Source: Apus apus (lineage: Eukaryota; Chordata; Aves; Apodiformes; Apodidae). From it: a stretch of DNA of 64,000 bases. The stretch spans positions 14,500,001-14,564,000 of the forward strand of contig NC_067285.1 in NCBI RefSeq assembly GCF_020740795.1. Direction: 5' to 3'. The position numbers and the translations under genes were made by a program. Of the stretch, positions 52,701 through 64,000 are shown piece after piece. The notes under the pieces are model-generated. The model was given only the letters and a program-made list of their open reading frames with translations. It was not told where the DNA came from and did no database searches. The number at the start of each line of letters is the position of its first letter. The first letter of the stretch is position 1.

Positions 52701-55700
52701 AGCCAATTCAGGGGAGCTATGCTAGCAGAAAACAATTTGGGGGGAAGGAGAATAATTTTCTGATAAGTGTAGCTCCTGGAACTGGCTTACTGTCAGGTCA
52801 AGTGAATAGCAGTGCTAGCACAAGGAAGAGGGTGAGAATGCATAGCTGGTGGAAAGGAAAAGAGTGAGATCACAGCAGCAGAGACAAAGATCATCTTGAA
52901 CTGTCACAGAGTTGCACCTTCAATTGTGCCAGCACAGCTTTTTGTGGGAAGTAGCTCAGGGAACTGATCTGGCTTAAACCTTCCTTCCTTGTGGTGCATT
53001 TCAAGTCCCTTATTTGGGGAGAGGGAGGTGGTACTGTTGATGGGGGTCAGGTCAGTGGGCACTTCTATTGGTTCAGTGATGCAACTGAGGAGCATCATGC
53101 CATGGCCCAGATGTGAAGGGAGCATGGGGAAGGGGTTTCTAAGCTCTCTTTGTAGTGACATAGATGCATTGGGCTGTTGAACTACAGTGCAGGGGGAGAG
53201 CTGGGAGTGGTGCAGAGTGTCTTGGTGTCCTGGCAGGACTCTGATTCTAGACACGTGATATGCCAGATGAGAACTATTTGATGCTAACATATATGCTCAC
53301 TGTACCAACCCTGAGTGTTAGAATCTGTCTTGGTGGCCTAAAGCAGATACCTAGAGACAAATGTATGTGCTGATTTTATTATTTAGTCCTTCTTTCTTTT
53401 CTTTCCCAGGCACTTGCTGGTCAGGCACTTGCTGAATTGGAAATGGTAGATGAGATCAGATTGAGTTTGAGGGAGGAGATAACCAGCAGATCCCGGAAGC
53501 TGTCCTGACACCTTTTGTACAGGCAGTAATAACATTGCAATGCTATGTGGTTGCTGGAGTGATAGTTAGAGGTGGTCGCATGCATTTCTACTAGCTGGTG
53601 ATGGCTGGCCCTTTGTTAAATATTAGCTGCACTCTGAGAGACTCCCTTACTGAATTACAGCCTGTGCTGGGGGCCTGGGGCAGGGAGGGAATGCATTAGT
53701 TCTCTTCAGCAGTCATCCTAGTTTTGGGAGCAAAATGATGATTTAAAGGGAAAACCAGTAACATTCTAATACAATTTCTAATCTGAAGATGTAAAATAGA
53801 GCTGAAGTAATTTTTTTTTTTTTTTTTAAATGATAGTTGCTGATGAAATACTGCAATCCAAGTACCTCATCTGTTTCTGTGTGCTACTTTGGTGGATGGT
53901 GGTGGTCTTCTGTGACCTTACTTAGTACTAACGTGTGGGTCCTGTGGAAGAAATATGATACATCAGGAAGTATTAGAAGCTAACATTAAGAGAAAGTGTA
54001 TAACAGTTCAATAATTCTGAAATCTTTATTACATTTTCTTATCTTGATTATTGCTTGGGTATAGTTCTAGTCTGTATGTGATATGAATTAATTGCTGCTT
54101 CCAAACAGTTAGCTGTGTTATCTCATTGTTTTGGAAGTAGGCTTGTGTCTCCAAGTGTTTAACATAGTTCTGGTTCAAAGGGCAGATTGTATTTCGGTGT
54201 TCCAAAATGAGAAAGCTTTCTAAAGCCCTGATGCTGATGTAAAGTAACAATAAAAAGCTAATAAGCTGAAATTGTGCTAAAGGAAAAGTTTATATGTAGT
54301 GCTATTCTAAACTGGTATCTGTTTTAGATACGCCCTCAGCCATGTCCCCAGCAAATGGTACTGTTTGCCTTATTTCAACCTGCATGTAATGTAGATGCAG
54401 CTTGTGGCTTTTATATTATTATTATTAATATAAATCCATTGTACAAAAACTTCACAGCATAGTAGCTGAAGGCTTGTTAGAGAAGATCTGGTCTACACAC
54501 AAAGACTTTTGCCTGTTGGCAGGATAGATACAGGGAGGGAGAATTGCCCTATTACGACAAATTTATGCCAGGAAAAAAAAGTGAGGCAGCTGTCATTTAA
54601 AAATAAAAATCTTTAGTTTTAAGGAGTGGAATTCACAGCTTGATATTTAACTTTGCTTTAAATGTGCATGGAAGGATGGTATACATCTGAAGAATGGTAG
54701 AAGTTGAACTGTGGGGGATGAATCTAGATCTGCTTTAAATATCTCTTTGGATTCTCCATAAATCACTTCAGATTTGCCCTTGTTTCCCTATTTGCAAATG
54801 AAGAATAGCTTCCATCCTGACAAGAATGATGTCAACCAAACAAAAGCATACTAAAAAAGTAAAATATCGCTAATCATTTTGTGTTATGCCATCTTGAATT
54901 CTTCTGGTGGCTGCAATATGAAATTTTGGAATAGACCAAATTGCTTGGTTTGTTTTGCATTTTAAAAAAATAGTTTTAATTTGTGTGAAGTAATAACTAT
55001 CACTGCAAGGTGGGAGGTTTTCTTCTTGGGACATGTTTATCCTGCAGGAGGCAAAGTTTTTTTTGCTTTTAACAAAAAGTGAATGACATTCAGAGTTCAT
55101 CCACTTTTAATAGAAGTTCTCAAAATGAATTACAGTAATCCTTTCTGTGCATGCAGGAAATAGTCCAAATCCACCTAGATAAAATCTTTGTAGTATTTAT
55201 ATTGTGACATATATACTACAGACTTACAGCTTTGTGGTACAGCACCATTTTAATAGAGTACCTGAAGGACTATTCATGTTTTTTAAGCCATTTTTGACAG
55301 TTTGCTGTATATTCATGATAATCTAAATACTGTTATGTACAGAAATACAATAACTGCATTTCAATTAAGAATAAATAGGCGATACAAAATCCCAATCTTT
55401 GTGCTCAGTTGTCTGAATTCTTATTGCATAGCACTTAGATGGCTTAATGCTCTATGATCTGACATCCAGATAAGTAGTCAGGTGTGGTGGGTTTTGGTTT
55501 GGTTTTTTTTTTTGGTTGGTTTTCATTTTGTTTTCTTGGGTTGTGTGTGTGTTTGTGTGCATGTCTAAGAACTTTTGTTCTTTCATGGCTAATGTCAAAT
55601 AAAAATGAGAGTGCTTCCTAAAAGTCGGTTTAGGAGAGGTTTCATGAAAAACAGGCATTTAATAGAGAAAGATAGTCCAGTCATGCTGATTGAGTTGGAG

Positions 55701-58700
55701 GGGACACTACTGCAGGATTGTACATGGCACTTTCCAGTCTTCTTCCTCACCCTCCTAGGTATTTATGTTTTGGTTCTCAGAGGTTACTGGAGTGAGTATT
55801 TCTAATTCTCTGAGAAATACAAAATATACAGTGTTTTCTGAGGGCAGGATTGGATGGATGGGTTGAACCAATGTGGGCTCTACCTCTGGCCAGCTGGTGA
55901 TAGTGCTTGTTCTTACTAAACTGACAGAAGCCTCTGCAAAACCAGCTGATATTCTGGTCATGGTTACTAACCAGAGTCATCCTAGCTAGGAGTGAGATGA
56001 GCAGAGGAGCTCATCTGAAGCACTGGGTGGGATCGCATCCATGGTGTGGAGGGAAAGGGGACGAACACAACATTCTCCTACAAAGGCAGGGACCTTTCTA
56101 GTTTGCATCTTCTGTCTTGTAACTGCACTACAGACTGTGCTTATGTTTGACAGCAGTGCTGTCTAAGCTGGCTTAAATAGTCCCCTCTGTACTGCCACAG
56201 CTATGTGTAGCAGCTTGATGAATCAGTTCCCTGACGAGATCTGACTGGAAAACAATAATTTTTATTTATTTTTTTTTTTGCTACAACATCTGCAGGGGAT
56301 GGAGAGGCAGAGAATGAGGAGTCAAGGCTATTTGACTGTTACTGTCACACATGCACAAATCCAAGTTGTCTTTTGCTGAATAAGTGCTAATTTCTGCATA
56401 TATCGTGTTCACTTACAGTAATAGGAAGATTGCTTCATTCTTCCTCTTCAAAGCACTGTGGGTTATACCATGCTCTCTTCCTGGTAATGAACTGTGGGCT
56501 TTGCTTTCTCAACCATGTTGGATGCTCTTGTCTAGCACCTCCATTATTAAGTTGCAGCTTTACACCATCTCTTCCCAGAATGTCTGCAGGCCTCTTGAGT
56601 TTCCTCTATTCTCTTCAAGAAATCCATGTGGTCTCAGCTTCTTTTGGCAAATGAAAGCTTCAGCTTCCTTCTTATTTACTTGGAGAATTTTACCTCAGAT
56701 TTAATTTGTCTTGTGTGCTGTGTAGTATTCTGTGATCTTTTATGGTGAGTTGACAAATTCAGTGCTCAAAGATGAGTGGGAGATTTAAGCTACACATCAA
56801 CACTGCCAACACATGGAAGATGAAGTGTAGGTTATGGTGTTTCAACATTTCTGCAGGACACCATTTAAAATGTAGTAAAATTTCTATGAGGTGATGTCTC
56901 CATCTATTTTTCCCCTTACAGAGGAGAGAAAAGATGGTACTCCTGTTGAATTTTCCAGAAGCGATGGCAAAGTGGCTGCACAGGGAAGACTTGCAGGGAG
57001 ACAAAGGATGTTCCTTATGCCCTGAGGACCATGATATTTTATGGGAGGGAGAAAAGAGGACTGGACAAGAGCCTAGTATTCATAAACAAAGAAAGCTTTC
57101 AGAAGCTGAATCCAGCAGTGTGGAAAGACATCAGAGGCCACCAGGCAATCTTAACTCTTGAGTTGAGTTTACTAATGAAGATTTTCCTTGTTCTCTTTGA
57201 TCACTTTTTGTGTACACTTATAGTACAGGCATTTCACTATCTAGCTGGAGAATTATGTAGCTGAGTCTTATCTGCTGTGGTCTTTCGCCCTCCTCTGCTG
57301 CTACTAGGTCAGGGTGGTGGTGTTATTTCGAAAGTGGAGTAACTGTCAGAGTAGGAACAGGAACAGGTAGTCCATCTACAGAATTCTTAATTTCTTTATT
57401 TCTTTTTTCTTTAGTTACACTAACAAAGGGATGTGAAAGTTTTAGCTCACAGCCAGCAATTGCCCACTCAAATACTTGCAGGCCAGTACATAACTGTAAT
57501 GCTCTTTGCCCTGTTTCTTCTGAGCATGTACTGGTGTCAGGCATTAGGCTCTAGCAATGTGCTGCTTTGCTACTGTGTATATGTTACAGGCAGCAGTTTA
57601 CTATGTTACCTGCTGTCATAGACTCTTAAAGTTCAGCCTCCTTCTTTGCAAGGACATTCTTCTGCAGGTGTTGAACTCTCTGCAGCAATTCATATGCACA
57701 AAGCTGTTACGTATTCCCCCTGCTCTTAATATGTGGTCAGTCAGTTTTGAAACTTCATCATGGGATAGCCAGAGCAATGTGCTTGTATGCTTCAGCCAGG
57801 GAGGCTTGTGGCCAGAAGAGCCCTCTCTTAGCCTGTGCCTTGTGTCCTGCAGTCTTAGGCTCCTCTTAAGAAATATATAAATATATTGGAATACACAAAA
57901 TGGGTTGTGATTAGACCTTACTGCCTTTGCTTAAATGCTGGTAGCAAGCTGGCTTGCTTGGTTCTTGACTTATTTGGCAATTTTGTCCTTTTCATGAACA
58001 AGCTGAAGATAGTGTTATAGTAGACCTTGTCTAAAGTTTGGTCATCTCCTGGGTTAAGTTTTGTAACTGTGGCAAAAATGTTGAAAGCTGCTTTCTAGGT
58101 GATGCCTTATCATGATCTCTTAGATGTGTTTCAGAAAACATGGCATTGTATCCTTTGTGTGAAGAAAAAGTTTTAGAGAAGTGAATGCTTAATAACTTCC
58201 ATTTTGCTCTGCAAAAGAAAGAGAATAAAAAAGCATGGGGGTACTTTCCTTTTCTGACCTAAGAAAACTTAAAAGCAATATTCTTAAAGCAAGTATTCCA
58301 CTTATATCCTTCAGAACAAGAGCATAGCTGCCTTATCCCTACCTTTTCTGTTTTGAAGTGATTAGTGAAATGTAAGTTTATATGATACTATAAGCTCTGT
58401 TTTGGGGTTTCTTACAAAGGTCTTGCATATTTTTTCATGGAAAAACATTCATCTGATAGTCTTCACTTCCAAAATAGGCAGCAAGGAAGACTTATCTTGG
58501 AGAAAACTTGTGCACTTTTGTTTTGATGATTATTTCTTGATCTAATTGACCTCACTGCTAAGTAAGGGGCATTCCCCTTGCTGGTTTTAAATGTTTTCCT
58601 TTGGAAAATTGTACTCCTGTTCAACTGACAGTGAAACATTTTAGCTGACTGTAGTGGGTATTGTACATCTGTGTACTGTAGCTTACTGTATTTCAAAATA

Positions 58701-61700
58701 TTACAAGATTCAATAAAGGACAGAAAAGTGTGAGGGGAAAAACTAAGTGTGAGATAGTGCTTATATGTAGGCTTAGATGAGTCTCCATGCTTTAAAATTA
58801 GTTGCATAAGGTGGGTGTACCAAGCCTTTGTGAATGTGAAAAGCCTCTTGGAAGGACTTTCATGTTTCCAATGAATGTTTAGGGTATTTGAACTTAGACT
58901 AGGGGAACAAACTTATAGCAAACGTAACACTTTTGGTATTCCTGACTAAATATCCAACTACTGCCTGCACACTCCTCTTGGTTGTTTTGGTGGGGTTTTT
59001 TTTATATATACTTTTATGTCCTCCTTGTCTTCCTATGCAAGGATACAAAGTAATACAAATGTAATAATCTGGTACTGTGTGGTAAGAAACTGTGAGAACC
59101 TGGTTATTATATCTTACAGGAGTATTTTTGCAAACTCTTTACAAAATCTAATCCCTTGGCCTCATGTCTGCAGTGTTGCTTTAGTGATGTGCAGCAATTT
59201 GGGAGGGAGCAGCTTCAGTGCTCAGTTGACAGGCCATGTGGAGGTTCATTTTGCATGTGATCTTTTGAATTCAGCAGGAATGCCCTGTTTATTTCTTGAA
59301 CAAGCCAAACTCATTGAGGGAAGAACTATGTTTTGCCAGGGCTCTCTTAAATCTGTGGTTTTCAACCTGGAGTTGGCAAGCAGCTGTGGAAAAACAAGCC
59401 TATTGCGAGTAGTTTAAATTGCTTGGGGTCTTTTTGCTTTTTGTGAGTCCACAGTTTGAAAATTACTGCTCTAAATTATTTGTAAACAAGGACTGTTTTT
59501 CCTTTCTGAAGTGGCTGTAAGTGTTAAGGAGGATAAGCTGATATTTAGTAATTTATTAGATTAGGATTGAGTTTTATCTCTCTTCTCACACCAGGAGATA
59601 AACCCTGGAGAAATTCAGCTTGAAAGCTAACTTCTGGAACAAAGTTGGAGTAGCATTAAGTAGGTCTGTTTTAAGTGCTGCACTCTCTGCACTCAAAGCT
59701 TCTGTATTTTTTCTTCCAAGAACCTTGATGTGAAGGACAAAATCCTGCTATAGATTTTGTGTTGTATCTAAAGATTTCATTAGTACTCCTCCCTTACAAA
59801 GGGAGCTTTGAACACACAGACTTGAGTGTAAACTGGTGTATTCTCAATGTGGTGCCTTGGCAGATACCCTGAAGCAACAGACACACCAACTTTCTGGTCT
59901 CAAGAAAACAGGTATTTATTAATTAAATGACTAGAAGGTGTTTAAGGTATGGAATGGACATTAAGCTGCACTCCTGGGTGTTGAAGCCCAACTAGTCTCC
60001 TTCCTGGCCACTTTTCCAGCTCACTCTGCTTTACTAGAACCGTAGCTGAGGTCACAGACTCAGTGCTCTATCAGTTCAAAATTGAATGTAGAGTTCAGAG
60101 GTTACTCTGCTCAACAAGTTACTCAGTTTCAAATTAGATTAAAAATTGACTTTGTAAGTTAAAGATGTTGCAGAGCTGTCGTCTACTTTCCCGTGGAGGC
60201 TGCGCTCCTTGCATGTAACAAACAGATTGGTTCTTGTTCCTAAATCATCTGTTTTGCCTGTGACTAATCTTGAATTCATATCTTCTTGCTGCTTGTACTT
60301 TGAACTGAGTTCTGTACTCTAAATAAGAATAGCAAATAGGACTTTAAATTTTCTCAACCCTTCGTAGCCCAAGGACTTCTCCTGTCCCTAGGATAGGAAA
60401 TGCCTTATGCAGCTTTATATATAATGGGAGATGGTGGAGGGGAAGGTATGTAGGGAGAAGTCGATCACAGCTACTTTGGTCTACACTTACTGTCATGTTG
60501 ATGAACTTTAGCAGCTAAATGCGCTTGTGATGACACCTCACAAACTTCAGAAAGTAAGCAGTTATTTTTGGAAACTTTTTTTTTTTTTACCCCAAGGACT
60601 AAAACTACTAAGCCTACTTAAAAAAAAAAAAAAAAGTCTATGCAAAAATACTAGTTCCTAAGAAACCATCACCTTCTCCTTATGTTCATGGGCATTTCAG
60701 CATCCTAACCCTAAATCCTGCTTAAAGTTCATTTCTAACAGTCCTTCTAGTATATGGAACTTGGAGGGCTTTCCATTTTTGTAAGGGAGGAGAAACAGTT
60801 CATTCGTGTTAAATTTGATGGAAGATATAAGTGATTCTTTGATCTCATCTTTAAGGCAAATAGATCTTTGCTGTCAGGCCATGGTGCTGCCTCGGAGGGT
60901 TTTCATGATTCTGCCTGTAAGCAGCAGATAGCGAATTTCAGAGCTGGTTTGTACTGGCAGACCTGAAGGGTTGAGAGTGCTCTATTTATTGCATAGTTTT
61001 GGGTTCCTTTTGGTGATACAAACCAAAAATAATTCTTGCTCTGAACACTGGTTTGCTACCCCATAATTTTGCCAGTGCAGCTGTATCAGGGTCACTTTGT
61101 AAGCTGAGTTCTGAAGCTGAGGTTTAATAAGCCTTGGCTTTATTGAGAAGCCCTAGGTTAGGTTGAGCAGGGCACATAGGACCTTAGCTGTGTGTAGGAG
61201 GAATCCATGCAAGTGGAGTCCTGTGCCTCTGAGCTACAAACTGTTAATTCCCAGTGGTTGTGAAGGGGCATTAGTGCCTGCTAGAGCAGCTTGTGGCTAG
61301 GTGTGACAAATGAAGGTCTCCTGTGGACAAATTCCGCTTTCTGTCAGCTTGGTAGCCAGCGTGCAAATGGGCTTTGGCTATCAGGGCAATAACTAGTCCA
61401 CTGTTTGCTGTTGGTCTGTGCTCAATGTAGGGTTGGGGGCTAAAGCTTAATCAGTCAGATGGTCTTGGGAATATAATCTTTTGCTTCAGGTGGTCTCACA
61501 GAGGGGGCTTACTTTCATTTCCAAAATGACACACAGAATTCTTGTCTACAGACTTTGAATCTGCTTGGTAACACGTTCATTTACTCAGGTAGCTCCTTCC
61601 TGTTAGGTCAGGGCAAGATAGAGCTGAATATGAGCTAGTGGGATATCATAGCCTTGAAATATCCCAAGAGTCTTTCCTCTTGGAGCCAGTAAAGGCAAAT

Positions 61701-64000
61701 GAATCTCTCTCTAAAACTAGGTCTCTTTGAGAATCTAGATTTAGCATAAATGAGGGTCAAACTCCACAAAGAATGCTTTTAGGAAAGGAGATAATACTTT
61801 AATAGCTGTATAATGACTTGCCTTGTTTGAATCCACTGAAGGATGGAAAAGTGAATCTAAAGCAAAGTATTAACAAGTTTTTGTTGTTCTATATCTGGAT
61901 TAAGTGGGCAGTGAGTGCCATATTAAATGGTATAGCTAGTTTAGTTGACAGAAAAATGAAAGGTCAGCTACAGCAATGAAATAATTTTTTTCCATTAAAA
62001 TATAGCCTTAAATAGTTGCTTCTGGTGGTTGTTGGATTTTTTATTATTTTATTATTTTATTTTTTATGGGATGAAAGTAAACATAACTAATAGATCTATC
62101 TGAAGGAAAATAATGGCTATATATTTCCAGACTAAATTCTAGTAGTCTTTCTAATACATCTTAAAGCATTTTTGGGAAATGGACACAATCTTTCCCACTC
62201 TAGGTAAAAAACAGTTTCAGGTAAGTACATACCTGTCATCTCCCATGAGAGAGAAGGAAGCATAATCATTTGAAGCCTTTGCTTACTAAAGTTTTAGTGA
62301 GAAACTTGAGGAATAGTGTTTGGGGAGAGACTGACAGGGGAAGGTAGGCAAGTTCTGTGTTTTTTTGTTTGGGGTTTGTTTTTGTTTTTAAACTTATTCA
62401 AATAATGGTTATATGGGAAAAAAAGCTATTCTAAAAGCTTTTTGTTTTCGGTTAATGACTTAAGGATTAGGACAGCATAGATATTTGCCTAGATACATTA
62501 ATCTGAGAACCTTTCTTTTAAGGAAATCAACATCAGAAAACAGTTCTCATGAATATTTAATAGAATGATTGTTGGCTTATGAGCCATGAGTTATTCTTTT
62601 TCCAGAATATAGTTAAACATTATGCTATCTTTTTTTTTTAACTATATTGCATGACAGTCATGTAGCCAAGCTTGTAGAGGGTCAGATTTCTGAAAAGGCG
62701 TGAATTGATTCTCTGTAAAATATCCCTATTTTAGTGGAAAATATTGAAGTGTATTTATTTTAGTAGATATATCCTAAATTTGATGTCTAGTGTGTGTAGA
62801 AGATGCAACAGGATGTGTTCAGTAGCCTTTTTTTTTTTTCCCTTTTAAGTAGTGGAGAGGTTATGCTAGAGCAACTCTCATAAAGCATTTCACCCTGACT
62901 TTGGAGAAATTTGAAGTCCACCTGCAGATCTCGTCAAACTGTGAATTTGCATTGTATTTATAGTAGATACAGGTTTGGGCAGTAACTCTGATGATAATTC
63001 CTGAAAAAAATCACAATTTTACTTCATTTAACCTAAATGAGCAATATGGAAGTGTATGGTTGTTTAATGCTGGCGAATATAGAAAACCCTTCAGGAAAGG
63101 TCCTGATTCCACAGGAAAACAGAATATACCTCCAGGGTGTGCATAGCAGTGGAAGTGATTTTTTTTGTAAAAATACAATCCATGGTTACACAGTATTTTA
63201 AAATCTAGTGTCAATTTTAAATACTGTAGAGAAGGGTGATCATACCCCACCCCGTTTGTGCTAGTGTCCTCGCTTTGTGTAGATGCATGGGGTTTTGGGT
63301 CAGGAAACAGATCCCTGAACTATCTTGTCACGTTACTATGCAAATGCAAGATGAGTGAGCATCTGAGGGGAGGGAAGGATGAGTGGGATCAGCCCATTCA
63401 GTGAAGACTTGGATTTATCATGGATTAAAGTGCCAGGTATTCAGTAGTCATAGCTTCAAAACACTGAAGACATGCTGCAGAGCAGACTTCCCTGTTTACA
63501 GCAACTTTCAGTTTGCAATGGTCTGTCTTGTAGTAGCTCAGGATAATTGAGTTGTGGAGTTTTGAGTCTCATTACTCTGCTTTTCATAATTAACAATTTA
63601 CACAGTATATTTTAAAATCATACATTTTACATGCACGTGCTTTTTTCTGCTGTTGAATTGTTATCCCTCCTTTGAAGCACTTGAGTCAGTCAAGTTTCAT
63701 TCTGCTCATGAATGCTGCCTTGCTAGTGAATGTCTTAAGTTGCAGTATGTTTCCAGGGAGTAGAAAAAAATTCTTCTAGCCAATGTGTTTGTTCTTCATA
63801 AAATTAACAGAAAATTACAGAGAAACTGATGCTTTTATGGAGGCATTAGGATCATCACTGAATCCTCTTAGCAAAAGGTGGTTTTCAGAGATTAAAAGAG
63901 CTGAATCTCTCTATATTCCCTAGTAGTATTTTTCATAGGTATTTCTTGGTTCAGGTTCCAGCAGCATAATGATAATCTTAATTCTTCTTTCGGATGAGAG
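49765..64000 (+). other. LCOR: LCOR intron 1 (partial)
   Basis: AT-rich sequence after the first 600 bp, with no coding exon. In particular no GFESILEGL-type exon is seen. It contains mononucleotide runs (C16 at 50382-50397 and 51670-51685; T runs near 53811, 55501, 56268, 60577; A run near 60621) and AT-rich simple sequence near 54412 and 62040. No transposon is recognised with confidence. Confidence 0.65.
49807..49833. repeat. (CGG)9 trinucleotide repeat
   Basis: Nine perfect CGG units, 43 bp inside LCOR intron 1 and within the CpG island. Confidence 0.9.

Noticed and set aside
1-64000. CRISPR arrays, phage, operons, insertion sequences, attachment sites
   Set aside because: The window is vertebrate nuclear DNA; tandem repeats present are minisatellites and microsatellites without spacer structure.

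Overview
The window is nuclear DNA from a bird. The gene content is vertebrate, with GT-AG introns and CpG-island promoters. A 3' fragment of a CR1 LINE, the typical avian retroposon, lies near 45.4 kb, and introns are short in the GC-rich part. The species cannot be named from the sequence.

Layout. (1) About 1-16.2 kb is GC-rich. Its only recognised coding sequence is the 25-nt first coding exon of LDB1 on the minus strand (16143-16167), so most of this stretch is read as LDB1 intron 1. It holds a second CpG island (5.4-6.1 kb, possibly an internal LDB1 promoter) and a minisatellite with a unit of about 42 bp next to the LDB1 exon. (2) About 16.2-19.8 kb is the head-to-head interval between LDB1 (minus) and PPRC1 (plus). 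(3) 19867-33086 is a complete PPRC1 gene (PGC-1-related coactivator, PRC): 14 coding exons, 4938 nt including the stop, 1645 residues, with every splice phase consistent. A poly(A) signal lies at 33310. (4) About 33.3-49.1 kb has no gene I can support. Near 37 kb the composition falls from GC-rich to AT-rich, and this part holds a decayed minus-strand LINE endonuclease and the CR1 fragment. (5) About 49.3-50.3 kb is a CpG island carrying the first coding exon of LCOR on the plus strand (49668-49764). The rest of the window to 64 kb is its AT-rich first intron.

All three genes encode nuclear transcription cofactors: LDB1 (adaptor for LIM-homeodomain and LMO proteins), PRC (links NRF-1, HCF-1 and nuclear receptors to mitochondrial gene expression) and LCOR (ligand-dependent corepressor). 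LDB1-PPRC1 adjacency matches human 10q24.32. PPRC1 followed by LCOR does not, since in human NOLC1 follows PPRC1 and LCOR lies megabases away. The composition break inside that gap makes a rearrangement boundary (or an assembly join) the main structural question.

There is no sign of bacteria, phage, CRISPR or any self-contained novel system. The most interesting details are a substituted LXXLL box in PRC, a ZNF143/HCF-1-type motif plus three YY1-type motifs and an upstream ORF at the PPRC1 promoter, the LDB1 minisatellite, and the PPRC1-LCOR junction.
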